64,000 nt of DNA from Acanthosepion esculentum (Eukaryota; Mollusca; Cephalopoda; Sepiida; Sepiidae), in NCBI GenBank assembly GCA_964036315.1, contig OZ038485.1, positions 101,932,341-101,996,340 of the forward strand. Reading direction: 5' to 3'. The notes beneath the pieces were generated by a model. That model was not told the origin of the DNA. It searched no databases and worked only from the letters and a program-made list of their open reading frames with translations. This document shows positions 48,807 through 59,284 of the stretch, one piece after another. How positions within the stretch are numbered: position 1 is the stretch's first letter; every line of letters starts with the position of its first letter. Both the position numbers and the translations under genes were made by a program.

Positions 48807-49365
48807 ACATATTTTACATAGATAAAGCTCTTCATAAGGTGTAGGATGTACTCATGAGAACAAAGGCATGGGCTTCCAGGAACCCCTTCAATAAGTCTAC
48901 TGGAATCTTTTCTAACCAATCCGAGGGCTCCAACTACAACAGAGATTGTTGATGTTCTCATGTGCCACATTTTCGAAATTTTGATTCCAAGGTCCTTGTA
49001 TTTTGATAGCTTTTTGAAGATAGTCAAAGATACATTGCAATCTGCAGGGACTGCCATATCAATAAGGAGGCACTTTTTTTGTTTGAGGTCTCTAATAACA
49101 ATGTCTGGGTGGTTGGCTGTATGCATTGTGTAGTCCCATAAAATTGTAATAGGTCTCATCTCCATAACCAGGTCTGAGTGGTGTTCATACCAATTTCCTT
49201 CAGTTTCCTTCTCATAGAAGTTGCAGTTTTTTCAGTGCAGATACTGGCCCACCCTGTCATGCCGGGTTTTATATTCAGTAGGTGCCAGTACCATGCAACC
49301 TGATACAAGATGATCAATTGTTTCTGAATATTTATCACAGAATCTACATTTTGGGCTAACACAAT
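48790..49365 (-). pseudogene. LINE C-terminus with CCHC and restriction-like endonuclease region
   Basis: Minus-strand reading: 'CVSPKCRFCDKYSETIDHLV' plus 'SGC' (a CCHC knuckle), then 'EYKTRHDRVGQYLH', 'PITILWDYTMHTANHPDIVI' and 'CLLIDMAVPADCNV', 'KLSKYKDLGIKISKMWHMRT', 'VVVGALGLVRKD'. The Cys-rich motif followed by PD and D residues is the usual end of LINEs with a restriction-like endonuclease (R2/R4/Dong-like). It is 5' truncated at a (TAA)n-type tract and its 3' side abuts the Ty3 RT fragment. Confidence 0.72.
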
Positions 49366-49366
49366 A

Positions 49367-49368
<2 letters not shown>

Positions 49369-49407
<39 letters not shown>
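49369..49407. repeat. (ATT)n microsatellite
   Basis: About 13 ATT units, directly at the upstream edge of the LINE fragment on the minus strand. 49,410-50,290 has no recognised feature. Confidence 0.95.
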
Positions 49408-49408
<1 letters not shown>

Positions 49409-50284
49409 ACTTGATATGTTCAAAGTAAAATTGGTATTAACCAGCCAATGTTTATAAAATTTTCAGGAAATATCAATTTTAGCTTATAATATCTTTATAA
49501 TAACATTTTTGGTGGTGTGAGGTTTTATTATGCAGGCCAAGGGTTTTTTATATTCTTATTAATAAATATATATAATACTATAGTTATCAATGTTTATTTT
49601 TTAATGTCAAACATATAAAGACTGTCATGGGTATAAAGAAAGACATACCCTCAAGAGAAAAACAAGACGTTGTGAAGTTATTGTGTCATGGGAAAACAAA
49701 GATGGAAATTGCAGAAAAGTTGAACAGAGAGCAATCAAAAAAGGAAATTAGAAACAGTGGCAAGATATGAAGAAGAAAACAACCGGCTTTAAGAATGTGA
49801 CAAAAGTGATGTGAGAAAAATGTAGAGTAATAAGCAATAAAAAATAAGTGACCAGCCTGAAAATATTTGAAGAAACTGGTGTTACAAATATAGTGAAATG
49901 ATGCAAAATATTCAGAACAATGGCTAATGAAAGCAAGTAAACTATCATCTTTAAGTAAACATGGCAAAGAGAAACATATGACATTATGACATATATTATG
50001 ACAAATTAATCAAACGGATCTCCCCAAAATTCATGAAATTATCTAAATAAGTCAAAATAATCTGCTTAAAACTGTACTGAATTATTTAAACAAGTGAAGA
50101 AAAAAAGTAAGTTTATTGAATTAATTTTGATTATTAATATAAGCATTAGAAGATTATTCAAATGTTTCTCTCATGGTCAGCTCTATGTAGCAATGTCCAA
50201 AGTAGAAATTTCATGTGGACTTAGCATAATGACAATAAGAAACTTATAAAAATAAAGATGTCTTGCTGACAATGTTGTTCATAC

Positions 50285-50440
50285 AGATGTTTTAAAGTGG
50301 AGAACCGAGTTCAAATCCCAGTCGGATTCATTACATTCACTTATGCACAAATACCCTTGGGTTAGGTATGAATCCACCTCCTCTCCCTCCATCTCAGGAC
50401 AGTCTGGGTCCTTTAGCTTTATTTGGCAACTAGTCTACCG
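50285..50440 (+). repeat. tRNA-like SINE (GTATGAATCCA family)
   Basis: GAGTTCAAATCCCAG (B box), CACTTATGCACAAATACCC, AGGTATGAATCCACCTC and GACAGTCTGGGTCC follow the family order. The A box is lost, so the copy is 5' truncated. This B box is one of the best preserved in the window. Confidence 0.75.
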
Positions 50441-50684
50441 CAAAAAGAAACTGTGGGAAAGTTAAGTAAGTCATGAATCGAAAGAGACATGATCGCCCAA
50501 GTATGTTTCATGTATGACACGTAACTGACTGAAGGTAACTTCAATGACAACTTACTTTTCTGTTTATAGGACGGGTATTTGGCTAGTGAATAAAAACTTA
50601 TTTTGCACTTATATTGTTTGCATAATAAAACCCGACACTTTCCAAACAAGATATTCTAAATATTTTTAATAGGGTTAGATATTA

Positions 50685-50895
50685 TAAGCTGAGCAGGTGT
50701 GGGTAGTGTAATAGTTATTAGCATGGAAAAAGGAATCAGTGAGTTACGTTCAAATTCCAGCTTAGTCAGTTGCATTCAATTTTGCATTAATACTCTTAGA
50801 AAAGGTATGATTCTATCATTTTTTTCCCTAACTATGAGTGAAATAGCAGGGTAGACTGGGCTTTCTAACATTAGATGGCAGCCAGTAAAGGAAAA
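50685..50895 (+). repeat. tRNA-like SINE (GTATGAATCCA family), near full length
   Basis: GTGTGGGTAGTGTAATAGTT (A-box region), TACGTTCAAATTCCAG (B box), GCATTAATACTCTTAGAAAA, GGTATGATTCTATC, then the tail AGGGTAGACTGGGC. The preceding TAAGCTGAGCAG resembles the last bases of the 5S part of the chimeric copies. Confidence 0.75.
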
Positions 50896-50929
50896 CAATT
50901 ACTTTGAATTGAAAATTTCTTAGACTAAT

Positions 50930-51315
50930 GTTTTCCACTGACATGAAGTGGAAAGATTATATATATATATATATACTGAATCAATTACTAGGTCTGCTGA
51001 GTTTGTTCAATGTAATGCTAGACAATTTTTCTTGTCAGAATCAATCTTAAATATTTATAAATCTACCATTTATCTATGCTTTGAATATTGCTGCTACATA
51101 TGGTTTGGTGCTCCTGCTATATATTTAGAGGTCCTTGAAAACCAAAAAAGTATCTGCAATGTTATTGGTCCTGACCTGGCATCTTCTTAATTCTTATTCT
51201 TTTATTGTCCTCTCCTTAATAGTTGTTTTTCTTATATCCTCTAAGACTCAGTAGCCTTTTGCATCTTAGTAGCTTTATTGTTTTGCTTGGAGTGAAATGA
51301 TTAAAAATTAAAAAT
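50930..51315 (+). mobile_element. CR1/L2-like LINE 3' fragment (family A)
   Basis: An 80-codon frame contains 'SITRSAEFVQCNARQFFLSE', 'YCCYIWFGAPAIYLEVLENQ' and 'VIGPDLASS', followed by the family A noncoding end (GCTTGGAGTGAAATGATTAA). An (AT)n insertion lies in the middle at 50,959-50,975. Confidence 0.8.
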
Positions 51316-51339
51316 TAAAAAACAAACAAATCTGCTTTT

Positions 51340-52090
51340 CTGATCAAAGAGCACCATCAGCATAAATCTCCAGGAGAGACTTGTGCCTTCTCAGGCTAAT
51401 ATTCTCAGCTGACATGAAGTGGAGAGACTATATTGAATCCATTTCTAGGTCAGCTGCTCAGAAAATTGGTTCACTGTATCATGCTAAACAAGTTTTTTCT
51501 CTCCAGAATCTATCTTACATATTTATAAGTCTACCTTTCAGCCATGCTTAGAATATTGCTGCCACATATGGCCTGGTGCTCCCGCTATATATTTGGAGAT
51601 TTCTAATAAAATCCAAAAAAGAATCAGCAATATTATTGATCCTGACTTGGCATCTTGGCTTCAGTCACTTTCCAATCACTGCAAAGTTGTTACCCTGTGC
51701 ATTTTCTATAAATACTTTCATGGTAACTGTTCTGCTGAATACCTAGACTTTATGAATTTAAGCACAGTATTAGATTGGCAACCAGGTCTCATCAATTTAC
51801 AGTTGAATTGGTTAAATGTAATGGTAAGTTCACAGCTAACAATTTGGGGTTTTTTTTGCGTTTTTTTGCACTTCTCCCTTGTGGAAATCTCTTCCAGCTC
51901 CATGCTTTCCAGTTAATTTTGATCTTCAAAAATTTAAATGCAATGTCATTTGTTATCTGCTATCTTCCTGATTACTCTTCTATTGTTCTCGCTCCTTAGT
52001 AACGTTTCTATTCTCTAATTTTTCCACACCCAGTAACCACCTGTGACATAGTGGCTTTACTGCCTTACTTGGGATGAATTTAATTAAAAA
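51340..52090 (+). mobile_element. CR1/L2-like LINE 3' fragment (family A), adjacent copy
   Basis: A second, longer copy of the element at 50.93 kb in the same orientation: 'YCCHIWPGAPAIYLEI', 'KRISNIIDPDLASWLQSLSN', 'IFYKYFHGNCSAEYLDFMNL', with a final noncoding ACTTGGGATGAATTTAATTA tail. Frameshifts interrupt it. Confidence 0.82.
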
Positions 52091-52129
52091 GATTTTTTTA
52101 AAAATACATAAATCTACACTGGTGAGACA

Positions 52130-52500
52130 GCACATGATAAATCGTAGTCATACGAATAGTGGATGTTTTTTTCCCATTTGTAAAGATGTTCTCCACACAC
52201 CCATGTCATCTTAGTTCAGTGATTGATGATTTTAACTGTCAGTGCAATGCTGAATATATTGGCAGAACTAATCAGAGATTGGTGGCAAGGATTGATCAGC
52301 ACGTACCAGCTAAGATCCATAAAAGGCAGTATAAAAACGTTCATACACTTGTTAATACTTCCAGTTTTGCAATTGCAGAACACTTAACAAATAATCTGAG
52401 TTGTGCCTCATCCTTTACCAGAGATTTTTTCACGATAATCAGCAGAGCACATTTTAGATTAGCATTTAAACTCTTTATATTAATTCAAAGTAGCTAAGTA
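52130..52500 (+). pseudogene. Penelope-like element, GIY-YIG endonuclease domain
   Basis: A 112-codon frame has 'NCQCNAEYIGRTNQRLVARI' (GIY-YIG family core with the YIGRT block and the following Arg), 'DQHVPAKI' and 'FAIAEHLTNNLSCASSFTRD'. In Penelope-like retroelements this endonuclease is C-terminal to the RT, which is missing here. Confidence 0.75.
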
Positions 52501-52679
52501 GATGTATGGTAGCATAAAAGAGCAAACAAAACAACAAGTAAAGGAAAAAAAAAAAGACAAGCATTGTTAATATAAAATTCTTTGTATTGCTGGTACAGTG
52601 ATGTGAGCAGAATGTCTGTAATGTGGGCAAGGGAGGTGGGTTTTGAAAGAAGAGTAGAGATGGTAAGGCCTGGAGTTGA

Positions 52680-52965
52680 TGCATTCATCAGGTCAGTTAG
52701 CCAAAGTCACAGATGGTGACGCTGAGAGCTTGCCAGGTGTTGACAACTGACCTGTTTGCTGCAATTCTTTTTTTGATAATGCAAAGGATGCAACAAAATG
52801 TTTATGTGGGCAGGGTGTGGCGATTTAGATGTGGGTGGGTCACAAGTGGATATTTTTGTCAGGTCAGTTGACCAAGGTCATGGTGGTGACATGAAGAGCC
52901 TGCCAGTTATCAGCAGCTAGCCCATTCACCACAATTCTGCCTTTTTTTATTATGAGCAGTTTTCT
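52680..52965 (+). repeat. Imperfect ~175-bp tandem duplication
   Basis: GTCAGTTAGCCAAAGTCACA through CTGCAATTCTTTTTTTGAT (52,692 on) recurs from 52,864 as GTCAGTTGACCAAGGTCATG through CCACAATTCTGCCTTTTTTT. It lies downstream of the Penelope-like fragment and may be its 3' untranslated part. Confidence 0.65.
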
Positions 52966-53589
52966 TATAAGCAGATTGTAGAGGCTCCTAAGCTCATTTT
53001 TTGTTCATGTTTTTCTCTAATGACAATGTTCATGATTATCTTATTTTATGCTGTATTTTACATTTTTTAGAAGATTTCTTTTGTGTGCTGGATGTGATGC
53101 TTGGAGCCCCCGTGCAGAGGACAAATTTTTATTTTGGGTTTTGTTTTCTGGGCGTTCACTTCTGGCAGGCATATAAAGTAATTCAGAAAGTTATCTAATT
53201 TGAAGCAGTGTATAATGCAGCCTTCTCTTTATAAGCAGAAAGAATAGTTACTGAATCTCAAAGTAATCTGTCTGTGATTCTTTGGTAATATTTTTTTCTT
53301 TCCCCTTTTAGTTGTTGTGAACATGTTTATACGTTTTATTGTCAATTGAGCTCTGAAAAGTGAGGAGCAATAACCGGTTTGCATTTTTTGTTTTTTTAGT
53401 TGTTTCTTTTTTTGTTATATTTTTGTTCACTATTTTATAGTGAGTGATATTTCATTTATATTTTAAATTAGTAAAATACTTTAGTAAAATCTAACGGAAT
53501 TACAATACAAATAAAGCAAAAAAAACGAACCCAGCATTCATATGTCTAATGTGAATCACATTCAATCTCACCAATGTAGATTTGAATGA

Positions 53590-53645
53590 AATGAAATCCA
53601 TTTTTTGATACTGCTGTTTGATCAATGAGTTATATCAATATAAGA
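53590..53645 (+). repeat. Short repeat shared with the 61.3-kb palindrome
   Basis: AAATCCATTTTTTGATACTG, CTGTTTGATCAATGAGTT matches 61,388-61,425. As both lie beside Penelope-like remnants it may be a terminal sequence of that family. 52,965-53,590 shows no gene. Confidence 0.5.
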
Positions 53646-53802
53646 GTTTTCCATGGTCCAAATCTCACTATGAGCAATTTGTCAGGAAGTTGACTTTTTA
53701 ATGATATCATCTTTCAAGTACAATCCCAGTGCCTGAAAATCATACCATGGATTAACCCAAGCCTTGTGTGAGATTGAGTAGACAGAATTGCTTGTCATAG
53801 TT

Positions 53803-53915
53803 GTGCTAGCACAATGTCACAAGTCATCATGACTGAGGGTTCGAGCATACTGGCCTTCTTCAAACAGTTGATCATGCCAGATGATGTGCTCTCTCTCCAA
53901 GAAACTGTAACTTAA
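53803..53915 (-). repeat. Dispersed repeat R2, distal half
   Basis: Reverse complement of 12,305-12,410 (shared AGTTACAGTTT, CATCATCTGGC, GATGACTTGTGAC). It is separated from the other half at 54.64 kb by a LINE family B fragment. Confidence 0.7.
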
Positions 53916-53939
53916 TTTTTTTTTTACAGTAAGGTTCAC

Positions 53940-54640
53940 CCTGTACAAGGCCCTCAGATCATTTAAGGTAGAAGGTTACATTAAGAGGCAGTTTATACAG
54001 ATAAGAGGGGAAGATAACGGTTAACCCTAGATTTGAACAAGTTAAGATTATAGTGATCAGTGAAACATTCTCTTGGGAGTCAGTTCCACAGAGCAGTTGT
54101 TTGCAGAAAGAAGCTGTTTGAACGAAACTTCTCACTGATGGAATACAGAAGCAATGTGGGTGGTTTGCAAGAATATAAGTGGCATGGTGGGTCCTAGCTG
54201 TAAAGTTTAGGACTAGGGAAACCAAGAAATGTAGTACATCCAAGCACTTTCCATGGAAGTAGTGATAAAGCTGAGAGAGGCTTGCCACATCCCCACCCCC
54301 TGTGAGAAAAAGGTTGGAGGGTGGAAAATAATTTGTCACCCACAAGGATGCAGAGATGCTTTTGAACTCGATACTGGAAAGTCAGGACTGGGTATCTCCT
54401 GCCCAAATATGGCAACAGTAAACTATTCTTGGCCTGATCAGGCTCTTGTAAAGATAGAGGATAGCACAGGGAGTCAGGTACTTACTGGAGCAGTATGGGG
54501 AGCCAACCATATTTCTTGCATCTTTAGCGATGGATCATATGTACAAGTTCCATTTGAGATCAGATGTAAGTTTAAGGCCCAAGAGTCTCTTGAGGCATGG
54601 AGCCTTCCTGAGAGAACAACCACTTATCGTGACTGGCAAT
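53940..54640 (-). mobile_element. CR1/L2-like LINE 3' fragment (family B)
   Basis: Minus-strand frames carry 'LTGGGDVASLSQLYHYFHGK', 'LVSLVLNFTARTHHATYILA' and 'NHPHCFCIP', then a decayed 'FC.....CGTDSQENVSLI' and the family B end (GGGCCTTGTACAGGGTGAAC). The plus-strand 151-codon frame at 54,253-54,708 is an antisense shadow. It interrupts repeat R2. Confidence 0.8.
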
Positions 54641-54793
54641 TGTTTGAGGTCCAAAGTCAGTATAGTTGCAGTATAAACCTCAGAAAGGTTATGTGGGTGT
54701 TGAACTAACACAAATGTGCCTGAGCAGGCCTCAGTTACAGGGACTAGCTAGCCACCCTCGCAGACAGCCATACTTGGATGTGAACAGCTACTC

Positions 54794-54795
<2 letters not shown>
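54640..54795 (-). repeat. Dispersed repeat R2, proximal half
   Basis: Reverse-oriented match to 12,166-12,293 (CAGTATAAACC, ACAAATGTGCCTGAGCAGG, TACTTGGATGTGAACAGCTA). An (AT)n(AC)n tract follows at 54,795-54,862. Confidence 0.65.
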
Positions 54796-54861
<66 letters not shown>

Positions 54862-55089
54862 TACATATGTGTATGGACACTGAGGTCAACACTGAGTAGC
54901 GACAGTTTGTTTCAGTCTTGAAACAATCTCCATGGCCTGAAGATTGCGTGCAAGCATGAAACAGTCACTACTCTGTCTTGACCTCAATATCCACATATAT
55001 TTACATATGCTCTATCTCTGATATTGATCACTTTTACCCATAAATATAACATACCTTAAAACTATATTTTTATCATATATATATATATG

Positions 55090-55400
55090 TCAGTGTGTGT
55101 GTGTATGTGTTCGGGTAGCAACCCCTCTTTTATACATGTTTCATTGAAGAAGAATGACAAGGCACTGTGATTAAACTTTTTATGATATTTTTCTTTTTTG
55201 GACATAGAGTGTGCAGGAACTGTCCAAATGATCAATGGATCTAAGTGCTTTTAGCCAATCAGTAGATATTATCAAGGATGTTTTTTGGGTTCTCTGAATA
55301 TGTGGATTTTATTTCATAGCAGTAATTTCCAAATCCAGTCAGCACATCGTGGCCATGTTCATGACTGATATTATTGAGAGTTGCTTCCTTCTTTTTCATT
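55090..55400 (+). repeat. Dispersed repeat R1, copy 2
   Basis: Same orientation and block order as 11,780-12,110 (GGGTAGCAACCCCTCTTTTA, GTTTCATTGAAGA, GTCAGCACATCGTGGCC). Its right part is repeated in inverse orientation just downstream. Confidence 0.7.
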
Positions 55401-55650
55401 ATTAATGCTTCCATTAATGCAGAAAACAGTTAAAATAATGGAAGCATTAACGATAACAAAGAAGACCCCAACTCTAAATAATATCAATAATGAACACGGC
55501 CACAATGTGCTGATTGTGTTCTGTAATTAAAACATTCCTATCCTATTGCTATGAAAAAAACTTGACATATTCAGACAAACAAAAAAACATTCTAGATGAT
55601 GCCTGATAGATTAGCTGAGAGCACTCAGATTCATAAATCATTTAGATGTT
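55235..55650. repeat. Fold-back 1: ~180-bp arms
   Basis: 55,235-55,416 and 55,433-55,650 pair as imperfect inverted repeats: CAGCACATCGTGGCCATGTT with AACACGGCCACAATGTGCTG, TTTCATAGCA with TGCTATGAAA, TAATGCTTCCAT with ATGGAAGCATTA. The loop is about 16 bases. Confidence 0.82.
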
Positions 55651-55746
55651 TTTATATACTCATGCCCAGAAAACATATATATATATATATATATATATAT
55701 GTATAAAGAAAGGAATGAATATTTTAATCCAACAGATTTTTATTAC

Positions 55747-55950
55747 TTAAATGTTATTTTTAGTGGATACTTGTATTTGAGTAAATACCCATTTATTTAT
55801 TGAACAGTATATTTATGCCAGAGAGGACGTTATTCTAATAAAACTTTCTCGAATATTCAGGCTAATAGACAAAAATAAATAAATATACTGATTAATAAAT
55901 AAACGGAATGTCTACTCAAATACTAATATCAACTAAAAATAATGTTTAAA
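55747..55950. repeat. Fold-back 2: ~75-90-bp arms
   Basis: 55,747-55,821 and 55,861-55,950 pair: TTATTTTTAGTGGATACTTG with ATATCAACTAAAAATAA, GTATTTGAGTA with TACTCAAATAC, ATTTATTTATTGAACAGTAT with ATACTGATTAATAAATAA. The spacer is about 40 bases. Confidence 0.78.
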
Positions 55951-56130
55951 CAATATATATATACATATATAAATATAAAAGTGAACATTGAAGTCAACGC
56001 TCAGTGGCAACAGGCTGTTTCATGCTAGACACAATCGTTAGGCCGCTTTTATATTTATATAATTACATACACTCTATCTATGATATTAAGCACTTTATCC
56101 CATAAAATAGCACACCTTAAAGCTATATTT

Positions 56131-56133
<3 letters not shown>

Positions 56134-56182
<49 letters not shown>
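56134..56182. repeat. (AT)n microsatellite
   Basis: A pure AT run directly against the left arm of fold-back 3. Confidence 0.95.
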
Positions 56183-56186
<4 letters not shown>

Positions 56187-56844
56187 GAAAAATAGTATGA
56201 CAAATTGGAAACATTTTTGTGACGCATTTCATCCATTAGGATTTCATCAGACTTGTCACAATTACATCTAAAACAATCAAAGACTTAATCAATAAAAAAA
56301 CTAAAACAACAAGCCAAAACTTGAAGAAAGAATTTACTTGATCAAGTGCATACATTGGAAAAAACCTCAAGAAGTTTAAACAAAAGACTATACGAAAACA
56401 AAAAGGACATTTTAAAAAACAACATACAAAATGCATTGGTTGTTTACTGTAACGAAACTGACCACAATTTTGAAATAGGGAACGGTACTTTGATTAAAAG
56501 AGAAAATAATCCACTAAGAGGAAAATGTCTGGAAAGTGCCTTGATTGCTAGTTCAAACATGGTAAATTTGTGTCCAGGCTCTCACAATATATCATCATTC
56601 TTTGTAGATTTTCTGTTGTCACAATGTGGGATAGTCAGGGACAAAGGTGATGGAGATGAATTTGGCTAGATTAAAATATTCTTTCAAAAAAAAATTCTTT
56701 CAAAAAATTTCAAACTGCCAGCATCTTTTGTTTTGGACACATCTGTAGATGTGACATCATCAACAAAGCCCAGTCCGATGAAATCTTAGCAGATGAAACA
56801 CACCCCTATTTTTTCCGATTTGTCATACTATTTTTCTAAATATT
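56181..56844 (+). mobile_element. Penelope-like fragment inside ~100-bp inverted ends (fold-back 3)
   Basis: The left end TATTTAGAAAAATAGTATGA, CAAATTGGAA, TTTCATC, AGATTTCATC, GACTTGTCAC is mirrored at 56,745-56,844 (TTTGTCATACTATTTTTCTA plus AATA; GATGAAATCTTAGCAGATGA). Between them a plus frame, 56,346-56,669, has 'TSRSLNKRLYENKKDILKNN', 'NALVVYCNETDHNFEIGNGT' and 'PLRGKCLESALIAS', the late part of a Penelope-like GIY-YIG endonuclease; the GIY and YIG residues are lost upstream. Confidence 0.75.
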
Positions 56845-56999
56845 GTTTGTTGATATATAAATTTATACAAAATTACATATCATTATATCATATATACATA
56901 TATACATATATATATATATAGTAAATCCTTTCTAATATTCAGAGTGCATCATGAAATAGGATAATTGATCAAAAAATCTTTGCTTACTAAGAAAGTAGC

Positions 57000-57167
57000 A
57001 ATGTCCAAGAGTGAGAAAAAAAAACATTGAAAAGGAATATATATGAATTGCTGATATCCCCTGATGAACGGATGGAGCGATTGCTGGATGTTCCATCTAC
57101 AAAACTCTGGAGTTGGGAATCTGAAGTAACATCAATCAGCTAAGTGATAAATATTATATTTGTATTA

Positions 57168-57214
<47 letters not shown>

Positions 57215-57418
57215 TGTCATCCACAGACAGACTGTTTAACTGTATCACAGCTCTTCAGTGTGTCTGGATATCCGATTGCTTCAAGCGTGATCAAAACCCA
57301 ACCGATTTGGCATCAGTCAGAGATCCTATTCCTAGGCTATCATTGCACAGCAGAGAGAAAGGGAAGTTTTCTATACAAAATACGCCAGTGGCCCAGAGAG
57401 CTCAATTCAGTTGAAGAG

Positions 57419-57420
<2 letters not shown>
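57000..57420. other. Unrecognised, with two (AT)n tracts
   Basis: (AT)n tracts at 57,170-57,213 and 57,420-57,466 bracket a short plus-strand frame (57,260-57,420, 'FLGYHCTAERKGSFLYKIRQ') of unknown origin. Confidence 0.3.
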
Positions 57421-57470
<50 letters not shown>

Positions 57471-57586
57471 ATTGACACTTCTTTGCAGAAAACCATCTCT
57501 TCACTTGGTAGCTTTTTGTGTGTGTTTTTCACTCAGAATTTTATTATTTCCATAATTTTTACCCAAGCTAATGCTTTGTTATGGGC

Positions 57587-58560
57587 CTATAAGTGATTCT
57601 TAAGGCCAGCTTTGCCTTTACAACCTCCCTTACACGCATGGCAAAATCTGTCTGTGTTACCTATGTTAGAAACTTGCCTGTTCCTGAGTAAAATCATGTT
57701 ATGTTTGAGTCCCTGCAACAGATTTACAAACCTTGTTACAAAACTCATACAAGTAATCTTCAGGTCTTTCTGGTAGGGTTGCATTCACAGAAGTTTGCAC
57801 CTGACCTCTCTGGTATGACCTCTTGAAGGGTGACTTTTCCACAAATACTACAAGTGTGTTGGTGTCCTAATAGCTTGGGGACAGATTCTATTTCTCCCTT
57901 CCTAATGGCGCACTTTTTTTTTGGAATGTTCAATTCTCTTCTGCTCAAAATTGTTGCAGCCTTCCATAATCAACCTTCTTCAGACAGATCTAACTCCAGG
58001 AAGTTTCCCAGTCTTCAACATTAATGCCAATAGCTCCAAACAGCTAGCAGTCTTACCTCTGTTCTGGAGCTCTTTATAGTAATGGACAAGTTTATAGTCA
58101 CCAGGTGTGTATTATTTATTCCACAACAGTTACATTTAACTACATCCTTGAAACAATTTTTGAGCTTATACAGTGTAACTCGGATATAAGAGGGTTGTCG
58201 GGACCGGAGAAGGGGTCTCTTATATCCGGGTTTATCTTATATCCGGGTTTGGTCTATTATATATGCATTAACACAGGCTCTAATTTGGGACCAGAGAAAA
58301 TCTCTCTTATATCCGAGTTTCTCTTATATCCGGGTCTCTTATATCCGGGTTACACTGTATTTTTAGGCTTAGGATTTTGGGGTCGATTACCTTGTATCAA
58401 CTTACTCAAAAAAGTCTTTGGGCAATCCACCATCCTCTATACGTGTCAGATGATCTGTCCAGCACATTTGATTATGGAGATGTAGTTTATCTATGTTTGC
58501 ACGCTGAAGGAATTATGTGTCTGGTGTACAAGGTTGTGAATTGATGTCCAAGATTCATCT
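57587..58560 (-). pseudogene. LINE C-terminal zinc-finger region, interrupted by a MITE
   Basis: Minus-strand frames encode 'LLGHQHTCSICGKV' and 'NTDRFCHACKGGCKGKAGLK' plus 'NHL', two Cys/His clusters typical of the C-terminal tail of one LINE group found beside 'TYRRHIKVLKHFHQQCL'-type RT ends. It continues the RT fragment at 58,555-58,827. The 187-bp MITE at 58,171 has inserted within it. Confidence 0.6.
58171..58357. mobile_element. pogo/Tigger-like MITE, 187 bp
   Basis: It begins CAGTGTAACTCGGATATAAG and ends CTTATATCCGGGTTACACTG, inverted repeats matching at 19 of 20 positions, with TA on both sides (58,169-58,170 and 58,358-58,359). The end sequence is of the CAGT..AACCCGGATAT type seen in pogo/Tigger-group elements. 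There is no coding sequence. The inner part repeats TCTTATATCCGGGT several times. Confidence 0.88.
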
Positions 58561-58827
58561 CAAGCACTGCTGATGAAAATGCTTTAAAACCTTAATGTGC
58601 CTTCGATAGGTGTTCCATGTGTAAGAGGAATATAAAAGGGGGGTTAGGACAACTGTTTCATAGATACTGATCTTTGTGCTTAGGCAGATGTTACGATCAG
58701 ACCATACATTCTTTACAAGTTTTCTGAATGCTTGACTTGCTTGTTCAATGTGATAATTCACTTCTGTGTCCAGTGCACCACCCCTAGAGAGTGCACTGCC
58801 CAAGTTTACATCATCGTTATCCTTCAA
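58555..58827 (-). pseudogene. LINE RT thumb/C-terminal segment
   Basis: A 90-codon frame includes 'DDVNLGSALSRGGALDTEVN', 'CLSTKISIYETVVLTPLLYS' and 'SYTWNTYRRHIKVLKHFHQQ' plus 'CLR', the post-catalytic part of a Jockey/RTE-like RT. The zinc-finger region lies downstream as expected. Confidence 0.78.
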
Positions 58828-58829
58828 CC

Positions 58830-59240
58830 TCCTTATAGCTAGTCAAAACTCCATTGACAATCCCTTTCCACACTGTTTGGTTCTGTATTGCTGTCCTCAG
58901 ATCTCCAATATCCAACCCCCAGTCCTGAGCTATGGTGTCTGGAAAAGTCAATTTTCATGAGAACACACTTCAAGAAGGATGCCATACGAGTAACGATTAG
59001 ATGACTTCCCTGTCCATTCAGTGGCAGTGACTGGCAAACTGTAGTCATTGTTGCTTGAGCTTAAGAGAGATATGTCTCAGTTCTCCATAGATTGGGTTAA
59101 GTGTTGTATGGGATCTCCAACTGATGTTCTGAATTTTCCTTAAGATATTTGTATATGCTTTATCCAATTGTCTTTCAAGACAAACAGATAGTGTACAAGT
59201 TGCTGATCCATACTGTAGGACTGGTTCAATCAGTGTTTGA
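58830..59240 (-). pseudogene. Second LINE RT C-terminal fragment
   Basis: The minus-strand reading 'LIEPVLQYGSATCTLSVCLE', 'NILRKIQNISWRSHTTLNPI' and 'LRHISLKLKQQRLQFASHCH', then 'GIVNGVLTSYK', fits the end of a different LINE ORF. It joins the first fragment end to end, with the same orientation, and is broken by stops. Confidence 0.6.
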
Positions 59241-59284
59241 AAAGTTTGGACTTTTAAGTATACAAAAGTTTCAACTATCTCTAT

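Larger units (their letters stand above)
54880..56115. repeat. Repeat R3, two copies
   Basis: 54,878-55,080 and 55,980-56,130 share GAGGTCAACACTGAGTAGCG / GAAGTCAACGCTCAGTGGCA, GTTTCATGCT, ACTCTATCTATGATATT and CACCTTAAAGCTATATTTCT. In the first, its ends are partly inverted within the copy (TGAGGTCAACACTGAGTAG near TACTCTGTCTTGACCTCA). Between the copies lie R1 and two fold-backs. Confidence 0.6.

Noticed and set aside
54253..54708. 151-codon plus-strand open frame, the longest near 54 kb
   Set aside because: It is antisense to a recognisable LINE C-terminus on the minus strand.
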